Notes: a model not told the origin generated them from the sequence alone. Shown: positions 39,001 to 48,784, counted from the stretch's first letter. The stretch is 64,000 nt of DNA from Pardosa pseudoannulata (GCA_032207245.1 CM063505.1:180176558-180240557), one strand, 5' to 3'. Translations and numbers: made by a program.

Positions 39001-39277
39001 TTATTTTCAGCTGAAGAACTTTTGGGAGACTGTATTACATTTGTTTCTTGAACAACTGTAGAACATTGTTCCGGAATTTTTGAAGCTTCTTTTACAACTT
39101 TACCCGGCTTGAAATACTGTGGAGCCTATTAAAATAACAGCAAACAAATAACAACTATAATATAAAAGACAAAAATTAAATAACTTCAAGATATAGATTA
39201 CACAGACTTACTGATGATGATATTTCCTCAAAGGAATCTTCAATATCATCAGGAATCACAAATTTTTTTTGAGACAT
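20772..39277 (-). CDS. ERCC1: ERCC1, DNA excision repair protein (10 coding exons)
   Basis: ERCC1 is the non-catalytic partner of the XPF nuclease. The dimer cuts damaged DNA on the 5' side in nucleotide excision repair and acts in crosslink repair in the nucleus. The joined exons (957 nt) give 318 residues; human ERCC1 has 297. Residues 1-110 are a polar, variable N-terminus. From [16 protein letters not shown] (127 on) to about 225 lies the XPA- and DNA-binding central domain, with N129, Y164 and Y171 matching human N110, Y145 and Y152. The C-terminus (about 245-318) is the tandem helix-hairpin-helix domain that binds XPF, including [20 protein letters not shown]. Every intron has GT-AG ends and all phases agree. 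Human Phe293, the XPF anchor, is Leu312 here. No stop or frameshift is seen. Introns total over 17 kb and hold many transposons. Confidence 0.95.
20977..21018. repeat. short hairpin, 14-bp perfect arms
   Basis: CAGTGGTCAAAAAG (20977-20990) and CTTTTTGACCACTG (21005-21018) are exact reverse complements around a 14-nt loop, in ERCC1 intron 9. Confidence 0.8.
21934..22815 (+). mobile_element. Tigger/pogo-type transposon, internally deleted
   Basis: The left end CAGTAGACTCCACTTAATGT and the reverse complement of the right end CAGTTTACTCTGCTTAATGT both continue into GATC, giving about 24-bp terminal inverted repeats, with TA on both outer sides (21932-21933 and 22816-22817). This is the Tigger end pattern and TA target. 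Inside on the plus strand, at about 22409-22500, [20 protein letters not shown] then [10 protein letters not shown] is the CENP-B-like helix-turn-helix start of a pogo transposase. The DDE domain is missing, so the 882-bp element is non-autonomous. It sits in ERCC1 intron 9, in the opposite orientation to the gene. Confidence 0.85.
22892..22960 (-). CDS. ERCC1: ERCC1 exon 9
   Basis: Residues 278-300, [20 protein letters not shown], the second hairpin with the C-P-G-x-G-P turn. Acceptor TATTCTAG; donor GTAAGT. A Tigger-like element ends 77 bp past this donor. Confidence 0.95.
23690..24170 (+). pseudogene. LINE (non-LTR) reverse transcriptase C-terminal relic
   Basis: This plus-strand relic of a non-LTR retrotransposon begins near YGSECW (about 23731-23748), the landmark a little after the RT core in RTE- and CFDP2-like LINE proteins. 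In other frames it continues with [54 protein letters not shown] and [12 protein letters not shown], which match in order the RIRHNEELY, RLRWAGHVLRM, P-K-K-x and RGRPKxRWxDxVExDL landmarks. Several stops and frameshifts break it. It lies in ERCC1 intron 8, antisense to the gene. A related tail occurs at 44102-44345. Confidence 0.7.
25596..25746 (-). repeat. tRNA-derived SINE (copy 3, diverged)
   Basis: Minus-strand SINE copy in ERCC1 intron 8: tail GGTTTAGTTTTAGGGCGC on the plus strand, and further on GTAGTGGGATTTGAACCC, the reverse complement of the tRNA B-box region, then the head. A separate GGGTTCGAATCCCC at 25559-25572 may be part of another copy. Confidence 0.6.
25786..25905 (-). repeat. 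tRNA-derived SINE (copy 4, diverged)
   Basis: Minus-strand copy with GAGACTGGGACTTAAAGCC, AACATCAATGTTAACAGTG and GAGATTTGAGCCCATG, matching the body and B-box side of the family. It lies in ERCC1 intron 8. Confidence 0.55.
26162..26226. repeat. perfect 30-bp hairpin with 5-nt loop
   Basis: Positions 26162-26191 and 26197-26226 are exact reverse complements over all 30 bases; the left arm starts AAGCATAGCATTCTGATG. The loop is CAATT. It lies in ERCC1 intron 8. A perfect arm of this length is unusual for a natural microRNA precursor. Confidence 0.95.
27845..28012 (-). repeat. tRNA-derived SINE, near full length (copy 5)
   Basis: Minus-strand copy with all parts. Read on the minus strand it has TGGCCGATTGGTTAGGGCGC (A-box-like head), GGGTTCGAATCCCAC (B box), GGCTTTAAG, GGTCTCATTAGCCCTCG and the GCGCTCCAAACC tail. 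It lies in ERCC1 intron 8, in the same orientation as the gene. Confidence 0.85.
28294..28365 (-). CDS. ERCC1: ERCC1 exon 8
   Basis: Residues 254-277, [20 protein letters not shown], the first hairpin of the HhH2 domain. Acceptor TTCTGAACAG; donor GTAAAT, phase 0. The next intron is the longest (5,333 bp). Confidence 0.93.
29348..29391. repeat. (TA)n microsatellite
   Basis: TA repeat in ERCC1 intron 7. Confidence 0.95.
29555..29654 (-). CDS. ERCC1: ERCC1 exon 7
   Basis: Residues 220-253, [20 protein letters not shown], matching the [20 protein letters not shown] linker helix between the central and HhH2 domains. Donor GTAAGG, phase 0. Confidence 0.93.
31042..31067. repeat. perfect 26-bp palindrome
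   Basis: GCATGCTCGAGTT followed directly by its reverse complement, centred on GTTAAC, with no loop. It lies in ERCC1 intron 6, about 120 bp past the exon 6 donor. Confidence 0.95.
31189..31265 (-). CDS. ERCC1: ERCC1 exon 6
   Basis: Residues 195-219, including [19 protein letters not shown], equivalent to the ELAKMCILADCTLILAW strand. Acceptor CTCTAAG; donor GTAAGT, phase 2. Confidence 0.93.
32508..32607 (-). CDS. ERCC1: ERCC1 exon 5
   Basis: Residues 161-194, [15 protein letters not shown] then [10 protein letters not shown]. It carries both tyrosines equivalent to the human XPA-contacting Y145 and Y152. Donor GTAGGT at 32507; a second GT three bases earlier (GTAGTA) could remove Val194. 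Confidence 0.93.
32980..33028. repeat. (AT)n microsatellite
   Basis: TA repeat in ERCC1 intron 4. Confidence 0.95.
34078..34325 (+). repeat. LTR-like repeat, left arm of inverted pair
   Basis: It starts TGTGGTGATTATGCAA and ends GTGGAACACAGCA, so it has the TG...CA ends of an LTR. It contains TATTATAAATATTG and AGTAAAG elements. The reverse complement of 34423-34663 is a close copy, and 57178-57300 is a more distant one. No internal retrotransposon coding DNA is attached, so it could be a solo LTR or a MITE arm. Confidence 0.6.
34423..34663 (-). repeat. LTR-like repeat, right arm of inverted pair
   Basis: Read on the minus strand, it shares AATAAAAACTAAAG, AATGTTCAGTCTTTGTAAA, TTGTAACATGAATTCATTG and GTAAAGTTTTATAATTATC with the left arm, and ends GTGGCAACATCAGCA. 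It lacks the first dozen bases of the left arm. A 97-bp spacer separates the arms. ERCC1 intron 4. Confidence 0.6.
35408..35511 (-). CDS. ERCC1: ERCC1 exon 4
   Basis: Residues 127-160, [16 protein letters not shown] through [11 protein letters not shown], the strongly conserved start of the XPA-binding central domain. Acceptor ATTTTTTAG; donor GTGAAT, phase 2. Confidence 0.95.
35711..35765. repeat. 19-bp tandem repeat, three copies
   Basis: ATCACATCTAAAAATCCAC is repeated almost exactly in ERCC1 intron 3. Confidence 0.9.
38047..38238. mobile_element. 176-bp hAT MITE with 8-bp target duplication
   Basis: The element proper is 38055-38230. The outermost octamers CCTACAGA (38047-38054 and 38231-38238) are identical target duplications, the length made by hAT transposases. 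The left end CAGGGCCCAACTTAGCC and the reverse complement of the right end CAGAGCCTGACTAAGGC form the imperfect inverted repeats, with the CAGGG/CAGAG start typical of hAT. It is too short to encode anything. It lies in ERCC1 intron 3. Confidence 0.85.
38385..38436 (-). CDS. ERCC1: ERCC1 exon 3
   Basis: Residues 109-126, ending [10 protein letters not shown], which corresponds to SIIVSPRQ just before the central domain in other ERCC1 proteins. Acceptor TTTCCAAG; donor GTTTGT, phase 0. Confidence 0.9.
38866..39125 (-). CDS. ERCC1: ERCC1 exon 2
   Basis: Residues 23-108 plus two bases of codon 109. It is low in conserved motifs and rich in Ser, Asn and Gln, as expected for the disordered N-terminus. 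Acceptor TTTAATAG; donor GTAATT. It is the least conserved exon, but frame and splice sites join cleanly to exons 1 and 3. Confidence 0.85.
39212..39277 (-). CDS. ERCC1: ERCC1 exon 1 (coding part)
   Basis: Residues 1-22, starting [18 protein letters not shown]. The ATG is 39277-39275. The donor GTAAGT follows at once, phase 0. Intron 1 is only 86 bp (39126-39211). Confidence 0.9.
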
Positions 39278-39523
39278 TTAAAACAAAACGCTGCTCTTAT
39301 TAGAAGTTCAAAACAATTTCAAAATACAATGCGTCTGCTACAAATAAAAGTGTCAGAGTTGAGTTATTTCAAACCCCATGAAAAATAACAAGGAATTATC
39401 ACAGGCGCCTAGAAATTGGTCGTCCAATCTATCCAATCGGTGATTGGATGGTCTAGTTACATATAATTTCAACATGGTTGGCGCGCGTTACGAATTCTCC
39501 AAGCTAAAGTTGTATTTGTTATG

Positions 39524-39531
<8 letters not shown>
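39278..39531. promoter_or_regulatory. likely ERCC1 promoter with four CCAAT pentamers
   Basis: Directly upstream of the ERCC1 ATG. ATTGG or CCAAT occurs at 39415, 39424, 39433 and 39443, spaced 9-10 bp apart in mixed orientation, the motif bound by NF-Y-type factors and frequent in bidirectional promoters. A locally GC-rich GGCGCGCG follows at about 39479-39487. I see no clear TATA box. The transcription start is not known; the 5' UTR of ERCC1 must lie in this interval or beyond it. Confidence 0.5.
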
Positions 39532-40578
<1,047 letters not shown>

Positions 40579-40620
40579 GTGAGCTGTGAATGCACATGCA
40601 CTAAAGTCTAAAGCGAGAAC

Positions 40621-40747
40621 ATGACTGAAATAAAAGGAAATGACATTTCTTTCAACAAAAAGAATGTTGAGTGTCCAGAGGATAGCTTCTGTGAGAAATT
40701 CAGAAATGTAGCAGAATTTAGAAAGCACTTAGAATCGTCAACAGCAG
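40621..40747 (+). CDS. possible first exon, head-to-head with ERCC1
   Basis: I do not recognise the gene. From ATG 40621 the frame gives 42 codons and then a possible donor, GTAGAA, at 40748; without splicing it stops at 40786-40788 after 55 codons. Residues 17-40, around ECPEDSFCEKF and AEFRKHLESS, look like a C2H2-type zinc finger (Cys18, Cys24, Phe27, His36), with the second His perhaps in a later exon. The start lies 42 bp past the target duplication of the hAT element and would be about 0.3 kb from the ERCC1 ATG without it. I found no further exon downstream in the window. It may be a real gene start or chance. Confidence 0.4.
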
Positions 40748-41961
40748 GTAGAATTTACTGCTTTTAAAGTTCCATTAATTTTTTTAAATTTACTGATAAT
40801 TTATAATTGCTTTTATTTATCTAAGTTGTTTCTCAGGTCTAAATTGCTTTCGGGATCTTGTATTTTGAGTGTATAACTATGGTTTATGTTAAATAAATCT
40901 TAAGTATTAAAACTAATAGTATTAACTAATAGGCAGAAATGTAAACCCCAAAAAAACTGTTCTTAAAAAATTTTTTTATCAAAGTTTTGATTTTTGCAAA
41001 TTTGTTATCTCTAAAACATTTTCTAGATTAAGTTATTACCATTCAAAACTGAGTATACCTACTAAGACTATCTGCAAGAAATTACTTTCAAGACCTTATT
41101 AAATTACTTATATTTATTAATTTATGTGTATAATTTTATTACTAATTATCCAACTATCAGTCTAATGCATTTTTCTTTCTAATTTTTATTTTTAATATTT
41201 CAAATTTATACTCCAAGTTAAAGAGAAGTGAAAGAGAAAAATAGGTAAACAAATCAGTTTTCTATGTATAAATCATCTAAAACTTTGTGCATTTCAGAGA
41301 GATGATTGTAGTAGTAATACTAATTAATGTGTAGAAATGTCAATAACAATTCTGGAAATAATAATATTGGACCGTTTCTAAAATTTACATACTTCAATAC
41401 CATTTTCTACTATGTTTTTTCCTTTGTTAAAAAAACAAGGTGAACCACTAGTCAAAATTCAAATTAGCGAAGTCAAAACCAAGTGCAGATATCTCTACAT
41501 CGTTACCATTTTTACAAGTTCTTTCATAGCAAAACATACTGACGCAGTATAGCAACTTCTATCGGGAGGTTTGGAACATCCACCTACCTTTAGGGTTTGA
41601 GAAGCTCAAAATATCAAACTGAAACTCAAATGTTCAACTGATTCAGTCTTTTCAATGGTACCATGGCATGATCATCTATCTTTGTCATCAGATTCATTAA
41701 TATGTCTTTTGGTAATTGATGATGGAGCCACTTCATCAGGATTGGTAGACGATTGATGTAGATGCGTCTCTGGGTACATCAAGAAAGGAACTCTTTTTCA
41801 GGGGAGGAGAGAGGAGTCAGTCACAAAATCAGTAAGAATTTTCCCTGTGATAGATAAATGTGTTCCTAGTAAAACAATAACAAACCTATTATTACTTAAT
41901 TCCAAAGTGAATTAAGGGTGAATTCTGTAATACTAGAACCAAGACTCGAGTTGGTATTACA

Positions 41962-42250
41962 TGGGCCCCTGTTTTTTCTTGGCTGTCGAAGACGGACACC
42001 CCGAGAGAGGGTGGACAAGCCCTGTTCAGGGAGGTTCAACAGGAGGGGCGAAGGATGCCACCCCCGCCCGCGCCAGCTGCGGAGAAGGACATTTTTCCCG
42101 TGGAGGCGAAAGCTTGACCAAGAAGGAGGGGGGATTCCACCCCGGCCCTCGCGAAGAGGAGTGGGAGATGCCCGCTCCGATCAACGGAGAACGGACATGC
42201 GTCTGAAAGGAACTGGGACCGAGCGAGGTGCTTTCCACTCGGCACAATTT
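41962..42250. repeat. GC-rich island, possibly LTR or gag-derived
   Basis: A sharply GC-rich block in AT-rich DNA: 39 of 60 bases in 42061-42120 are G or C. Overlapping frames on both strands are rich in Arg, Pro and Gly because of composition. It begins soon after an inverted motif (TGTAATAC at about 41926 and GTATTACA at about 41954) and is followed by a T-rich stretch with TTTTAACAAATC at about 42311, which could be a decayed LTR polyadenylation region. It lies just past the C-terminal end of the minus-strand BEL/Pao relic. Its nature is unresolved. Confidence 0.35.
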
Positions 42251-42380
42251 GTTTTTTTCTTCGGTCTTATTTCAGTCCTATTTTTGAGTATGATTTGGAG
42301 TGTACATATGTTTTAACAAATCTTTTGCTGCAGTGCTTAATTGTCGGCAATATAGACTTTAATCGAATCCACGATACCTG

Positions 42381-43210
42381 CTACTCCAGTAATAGTAGGC
42401 GAGGAGGTACAGAAACAAGGCGTGTGGTCATCGGAAAGTGCAGTCGGGGCTCGCGAGGCTCGACAAATTTTTTTAGTCTTTTGCAATTCTCATCGCCAAT
42501 TAAGACGATATCCCCTTTTCTAATTTCCGACACGGTGTTTGAATTTGCAAAGTTTTTAAGTTGACAAAGATACTCAATTTTTACCACTTTCTGAGGTCTT
42601 GAGGAACTTTTTGCCTATAAGCATATTTTTTCTCATCTAGTTTCATCAATCAAATCAATGTTGGGAATTCTAGATTCATGAAGCTATTGTAGAAAGATTG
42701 CATGAGTCAGACTCTCGAGATCGCCATCTCCCGAAATGTATGTTAGAGGCCTTGAATTGATTATGCTTTCTGATTCAGATAACGCATTGTAGAGTTCTTT
42801 ATAGAATATATAGGATTTACTAAGAAGTCTTCTTAAAATTCCCTATAACATTTCTATCATGCATTCAAAGGAGCCCACCCCCCACTACGGAGCTACCCGG
42901 CGGTTGAATTTCCAGTTATTTTTCTTCACAAAGTAAAATTTTGCAGTTGTCTGAAATGAGGTGACTTTAATTCGGAAGAAGCTTTTACTATATTTGTACC
43001 GTTGTTTGAGAACCTATTAGTCGGTCTTCTTCAAATAAATATTCTGAAAGCAAAGGGAAGTTTTCAGTCGACAAAGAAGATACGAGTTTGACAGGAACTG
43101 CCCGGTAAAGAGCACCACCCATCTTTTCTAACCATACAAGTTAGAACGAACTCTACGATTTCAACGTAATTTGATTGTTTGCATCGATACCAAAAGTTTT
43201 ACAAAGAATT
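42381..43210 (-). pseudogene. BEL/Pao integrase relic
   Basis: Minus-strand integrase and C-terminal domain of a BEL/Pao LTR retrotransposon. In order, in shifting frames, I read ALYRAVPVKLVSSLSTENF, RFSNNGTNIVKASSELK, WKFNRRVAP, ELYNALSESESIINSRPL, TYISGDGDLESLTHAIF, and SEIRKGDIVLIGDENCKRL. These match the RAVHLELV, SDNGTNF, WKFIPPxAPxWGG, E-x-x-NSRPL and GDVVL landmarks. The second catalytic Asp (in SDNGT) is Asn, and several stops and frameshifts occur. The WPLGRI end is lost. It differs from the element at 14906, which keeps that end. No matching LTR pair is evident. Confidence 0.8.
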
Positions 43211-43299
43211 CATTAAACATCACAGTGATAAATAACATATTTTTTTTTGCTTAAATCCAGTAAACCCAAAAGTATATAAAAATACTACACCGACTTTGG

Positions 43300-43395
43300 T
43301 TGGTTGATTTGGAGCATTGTGGTCTACTTTTTGCTATGCTACATGAGAATTAATGAGATAGAGGTCTACAGCTTAAAACCAATTCTGATCCATTG
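43300..43395 (-). repeat. tRNA-derived SINE tail (copy 6, diverged)
   Basis: On the plus strand: TTGGTTGATTTGGAGCATTG, GGTCTACTTTTTGC, AATTAATGAGATAG and GCTTAAAACCAATTC. This is the minus-strand body and tail of the SINE. Confidence 0.6.
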
Positions 43396-44101
43396 CAAAG
43401 AAAGAATGGCAAGCTACCTATTCGGATGCCATTCGTCTACATAAGGTTCATATAATTAAAGAAAGGAAAGCGTTTCATACAAAGTAAGCGGGTAAAACTA
43501 CTCTCGATATAGAATAATCTTTGTTATATATATATTTTAATTAACTTTCATAATGTTAGTTTAAAGTAGAATTATAATACAATAATTAATAGTGAATTTT
43601 ATTTTTTGGTATCCTAAATTGAGTTTTATAAAAGGGAGCCTATACACTATTGTTATTTTTTATTTTATTATATATTTTACACGATAATTACACGAAACGT
43701 ATCTAGTGTGTAAAAAGAGAAAAAAGATTTTTCAATCAGTGCAGGTCAGTTTCTTTTCCTCTCCGTCTCATTTCTAATTTTATTCATTTCTAGTTTTAAT
43801 TGACTCAGAGTAAAATGTTCTATATTTCCTTGTTTTTATTAGTGGAATCCTGAATGCTGATCTTCAAATTCATCTTTACTGCAGTCTTAAAACCCACTCA
43901 TTTACATTTACCTTGGTGTCTAATGAGAGTAATTGTTGTTTATGTGAATATTTAATAAAATCTAAATTGGAACGGCGGGAAGCATGTCATGTAACTGCAT
44001 TACAGCTATAATAGTAAAAAAATAGCTGAAAAGAATAATATTTTATTATCCAAAAACAAAGTTAGGAAGAAAATTAAACAATCGAATAGTTTACTGCTTC
44101 T

Positions 44102-44345
44102 TTATTGAGTCGACTGTCTTTTGTCGGCAATGATTATCTTCAGAATCTTCTGCCATTTCACCGTCTTCTCCGTTAGTGTGTTCCAGTTGATCTCCTTTAG
44201 TGCTTTAAAGTTATTATCAATACAATCAACCCATCTTAGTTTGGGTTTGCCTCTGAATCTGGTACCAATTGATTTGAACTTGAAGATTCTGGATGTTAAA
44301 GAGGAGCAGTCCATTCTGAAGATGTGACCAGCGATTTACTTTAAT
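44102..44345 (-). pseudogene. LINE reverse transcriptase C-terminal relic
   Basis: Minus-strand tail of a non-LTR element, from about HIFRMDCSSLTSRIFK to GTRFRGKPKLRWVDCIDNNF and KEINWNTLTEKTVKWQKIL. These are the A-GH-x-x-RM, RGRPKLRWxDCVExDL and W-R-K landmarks also seen, more decayed, at 23690-24170. The frame is open for 70 codons at 44102-44314; a frameshift separates the part upstream. The rest of the LINE is absent, as expected for a 5'-truncated copy. Confidence 0.7.
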
Positions 44346-44929
44346 ATAGTTGATAATATTTGCCTTTTTATAGGAATATTTCAACTTTCGTAAAAAATAA
44401 ATTAAGTAACCTTTCAGTTTAATAAGGTGTATAGTTGTCTGGCAGCTACTCATGCTTCACAGAGATTTTCCAAATTTGCTAAAAAATTGTGGATGATTTG
44501 TAGTCTTATAGTTTCATGTGTTGGAGTGTTCTTTTCAGCTCTGAAACGAAGTTAGATGGGATCAGTAGGAATCAAAGTGGTTTACTCAGCAAATACTCCA
44601 CATACTCGATATGATTAAAGCCATGAAAAATTATCAGGCCATCACATGCACTGGATGCTTTCAATTTCAAGGGAGACGCCTGCCTGGATCACACAATGAT
44701 AAGGAACATTATCATCGATGAATATAAATTCTGGATTCTGGATTCAAAATCACTTAAAAAACAAGTAAACTTAAGGTTGAACAATTTACTTTCTGTATCT
44801 CTTAGCAACAGATTCGTTTTTAATTTGAAGGTCTGTACTGCTATACAGCATGACGACTGCCTGCAACATGACACCCTTTGAAGGAAAATGATATCTTTCC
44901 GCGATGTTTCCTGAGTTAAAATTATACCA

Positions 44930-45310
44930 GTGTTCAAATTTAACATAATTTTCAAAACTGGTAGATTATCTCTAGAACTATTGTACAGATTTTAATGAAA
45001 TTTGGTTTGAATAGAGATCAATATATTAAAGATAATAATCCAACAGTTTTAAAACACATAGATGATCATGCATAATACTCATCGGAGTTGAAATGTAGGA
45101 AACAGTGGTTACATGATCAGACAAAAAATAGCTTAATAGAGGTAGCGGTAAATAATTCCCTCTTATTGATTTATAGGTCACTGTGATTTCATACTAGATA
45201 TAACGCTGTTTATAAGCTCATGTGACAATTGTTCCCCTTCGTTGAGCAATGTTGTTTTATGCAGAGGGGTGTCGCGAATTGAAATTGCCCTTTCCAGAAA
45301 CTCCCAAACA
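44930..45310 (-). mobile_element. Tc1-like element relic (copy C, 3' half)
   Basis: This matches the left half of the Tc1 element at 53505-54607: TTATCTCTAGAA, GATTTTAATGAAATTTG, an ATGATCATGCATAATACTC block (ATGATCGTGAGTAATACTC in copy B), CACTGTGATTTCATACTA, and the CCCAAACATG end of the matching region. The inverted repeat at its left end is decayed (about 44930). The right half is missing; the copy ends at a CT/AT microsatellite. No usable coding frame remains. Confidence 0.7.
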
Positions 45311-45312
45311 TG

Positions 45313-45383
<71 letters not shown>
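45311..45383. repeat. (CT)n(AT)n microsatellite
   Basis: About 15 CT units followed directly by about 20 TA units. Confidence 0.95.
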
Positions 45384-45385
<2 letters not shown>

Positions 45386-45389
45386 CATT

Positions 45390-47660
45390 TTTAAGAGATA
45401 GTATATTTTATTTTTCTGATTAATATACTACACTAGCCGCTGCACGACCAATATGGCTACTTTTAGTTTTGTATTTTCCATTGTAAAAAAACTCAATTGA
45501 AAACTACCGGTGAAAAAAAAATGATACGAGTATCTGTACAATGTTATGGAGTATGGAAAGTTCAGCCAAAAAATGTATTACCAATCCTAAATTCTCTATT
45601 GTATAAGGGTACAAAAAATCATGGCTAAAACATCATGGTTAAAAAATATAAATGTTTCATATCAAATGGAGGATATTGTCCCGTAATCATGTTAAGGAAG
45701 CAGGGTAAATATTTATATCAATTACTCAATATTTTATTAACCCTAAATAGAGACTCTAAGGTCTTTATTTCTGCATATAATTTAAAGGTTTTACTGTTTG
45801 CTTTTAGTAATAATATGTCTCTGTATGTTTTAAGTCTGTATATCTTTAGCAATTGTATTGTAATACAGTTCTATTCATATTAAATCTATATTGAAAATAT
45901 AGTAATATTTTGTATTGCTTTTTTTGCTTATGGTATGATATGTCAATTTTGATTATAAATGAGCAGTTATTGGCTAGAGCAGAGTCGCAACTTTAAAAAA
46001 AAATTCACGTTGTGCCCTCTGACAACTAGGAGAAAGGCTAGATAGTCTGAAGTTCTATGGTTGAATGATGCTCGCCTTCTTTATGGTTTAGAATGAATTG
46101 TGCTTCACGACTCGTAAAGGGCAATTTACTCTGACAGGTGTAAGACTTTGTTATGTCATGTCAAGTATTCCCATCAATTTTGGTCACCAGCTAGAGGATT
46201 TTTGCTCCTGATTCTGCACTTCTCTCTCCTGTGCTGATCTCCCTACGAGAGAACAAGTAAATCCACATATTTATCCTGCGCTTTCTTTCAATATACAGAG
46301 TAATATTTAGAGCACATGGTAGGCTCGAAAGTGACATTCTAGACAGTAACCTGACCACTAGGACATTTCGCATTCATATGTTTGTATTTAAAATAGTGAA
46401 ACAAATGTCTTGTCCGAATGACGTCTTATCATTTCTGACTGTACTGCATCGCCAGTGCTCAGTAGTGTCACTAGTTTCGCTAGGTCTTTTTGTTATTGGA
46501 TCCTTTCGCCTTTGCCCCAGGCTTGCGATTAGGTTCGGATTCAGGTTTGGGTCCCTCTGGTTTGTGATTGAGTTGGGTGAGTTGAATACAAAAATTGGGT
46601 TTTTTTGTTCGAGTTCTCGGTGCTTAAGGTAACTTTTCACTGAGCCTCCTATGGGACGAAGTTAATGGGAAATCAATGGAGAAGTTCATTGAAGACTGAG
46701 AATTCATTTTTAGATTTTTCAGAAATTTTTTTTCTTGCTCGAGATACCTGATGCACCAATAAAGAGCGTTTGCTTCTCAATTTTTTGTTTTTCATTCAAA
46801 ATCTATTTCTAAACGACAATAAAATTTCTGAAGAGAAAAGAGCGGTATTTTATTCTTTACTGTTTATAAGTACTCGAGAATAAAAATTCTGGAAATTTGA
46901 AAAATAGCACATTTTTCTTTAATTTTTTAAAGTTTTTTCGTAGAAACCTTTTTTGAAGCTCTATCTAAATTAGTGATAGTATGATTTTCAATGAAACTTA
47001 AGGGGCATTTTAAAAATTGAAGCATTTCTTCTTAGACCGTGCCTCTGCCCGGTGTGCAGATCCACAAAGAAATGAGGAGGAAAAGTGAGAATTAGGGAAA
47101 TTATCAGATGATTAGGGAGTGATTGATGATTCTGTTAAGACAGTTTATTTAATTGTCCCTTGATTTATTCTTTACGATGTAAGATAGAAACTTAAAACCG
47201 TTTACATTTGGTTTTTAGCTTATTTGTACGCCGCCGCGTTATTTGGACGTTCAAAACTTGTTTAGAATCAGTCTGTGGGAAAATTATCATAACTCTTTTA
47301 CCTCTTTTAAAGGTAAAATTTCAGGGTAAAATGTTAATTACTTTAAAAGAAACTAATTACAGTTCTAAAATGAGTTTTTTGGAAGTACTACATGTACGTT
47401 ACTGTTAAAAATGCATTATGTAGTCAAAGAGTTTAATAAATGCTTTTATTGTTTATTTTGAAGTTATTAAATAGTGAGTTCAAAATAATAAGCGTAAAAC
47501 AGTTGAGAAAGCAAAAACAAATAACTTTTAGTGATTAAACAAATAATTTATTTGTTAAAAATATATCGAGTTGATATATTGCATAAGAAAATCAAATTTA
47601 CATAATGATGATGATGATTACAAAAGTAAACTCTTATTGAGGTTGGATTGTAGAAGAACT
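45390..47660. other. no gene recognised
   Basis: Only short frames. An 88-codon minus frame at 46374-46640 lies in somewhat GC-richer DNA, but I see no family signature. The tract may hold old transposon DNA. Confidence 0.4.
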
Positions 47661-47676
47661 GATATCCTATAGTTGC

Positions 47677-47857
47677 CGAACGATGTTTAAATGGGGTAGA
47701 GCCGTGATGCTCTGTACCGATGTTCATGAATTTGAACCCAACAGCTGGCATGAACGTTTTGCAATTGTCCGGAATTAGCTTTCAGCAGTAGGTGCCGTTC
47801 TCATTAGTCTTCAAGTAGCAAAATAATAGACTGGAGAGCTTCAAACCAAACCAAGCC
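47677..47857 (+). repeat. tRNA-derived SINE (copy 7, diverged)
   Basis: Plus-strand copy with CGAACGATG at its head, ATGAATTTGAACCCAAC (B-box region), GGCATGAACGTTT, then TTTCAGCAGTAGGT, TCTCATTAG, and the CTTCAAACCAAACCAAGCC tail. Confidence 0.65.
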
Positions 47858-48115
47858 TTCAGATATTTTTTTGTGAGAATGATTTTGCAACGAATCTGTA
47901 ACTTCTGATTATAATTCGGAATATCTGTGCTTTGCAATAATTAGCCTTTTAGCCGTTCCCTTCTTAAGAAAAGAACGTTACCGGGGAACACCACTGGGAG
48001 GTAAGGCATTCAAGACTCCCCTTACAGCGAGACCTTCCACTGACCTTAGATGTTCATGGTCAGCGTGTTTCTCGCATTTACTTTTATGTTTGGTGCACGA
48101 AGAAGACAGGATTTC

Positions 48116-48340
48116 AGCCTGATGTTTGTGGCTGGTTAGATGGAATGGAGCATTTTAGCCGGATGTTGATGGTTTGTTAGATTAAATGGAGCATTTCAGC
48201 TGGATGTTGATGGTTTGTTAGATGAAATGGAGCATTTTAGCCGGTTGTTGATGGCTTGTTAGAGGAAATGGAGCATTTCAGCTCGATGTTGATAGCTTGT
48301 TAAATGGAATGGAGCAGTTAAGCCTATTGTTAGTAGCTGG
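48116..48340. repeat. 41-bp minisatellite, five units plus a partial
   Basis: Unit starts (AGCC or AGCT) fall at 48116, 48157, 48198, 48239, 48280 and 48321, exactly 41 bp apart. The units share GATGTTGATGG, TTGTTAGA and AATGGAGCATTT. A period of 41 is not a multiple of three, so it is not a coding repeat. The copies differ at a few positions. Confidence 0.95.
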
Positions 48341-48784
48341 GGAAGGGAAGTGTAGAGAATGAGGGAGATCTTGTGATAGAAATCGAACACATATTTAGTC
48401 AGATGTTGGAAGCTTCAAGATATGGAATTATTCAGGTGGTATGAATGAGAAAACTGGTACAGTAATAAGTCCTTTCTTTTGATTGGTGAAAAGAGAATTT
48501 CTAGACATGTCCGTATCTTGAAAATCATTCTTTAGAATTCAAAAACATCGTAGAATCCAAAAGATTTAATGTTGAAGAAAATGAACAGGTGTTGCTGAGC
48601 ATAATTTCAGAAGGAGAATATCTTGATGTAATGGTTTTGATAATATATATTTTTAATTTTTTAGAGTTAGAGCAGAAGTTTAAAATTTTTAACAAATGTG
48701 ATGAGATATTTAATTTAGTACATAATCAAATAATGTAGACGAGATAGTTTATGAATAGGAATTTTGGCTTTTATAAAATAAGAT

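Noticed and set aside
41918..42316. 132-codon ORF over the GC-rich block
   Set aside because: GC-rich DNA is open by chance in several frames on both strands; the Arg/Pro/Gly content reflects base composition.
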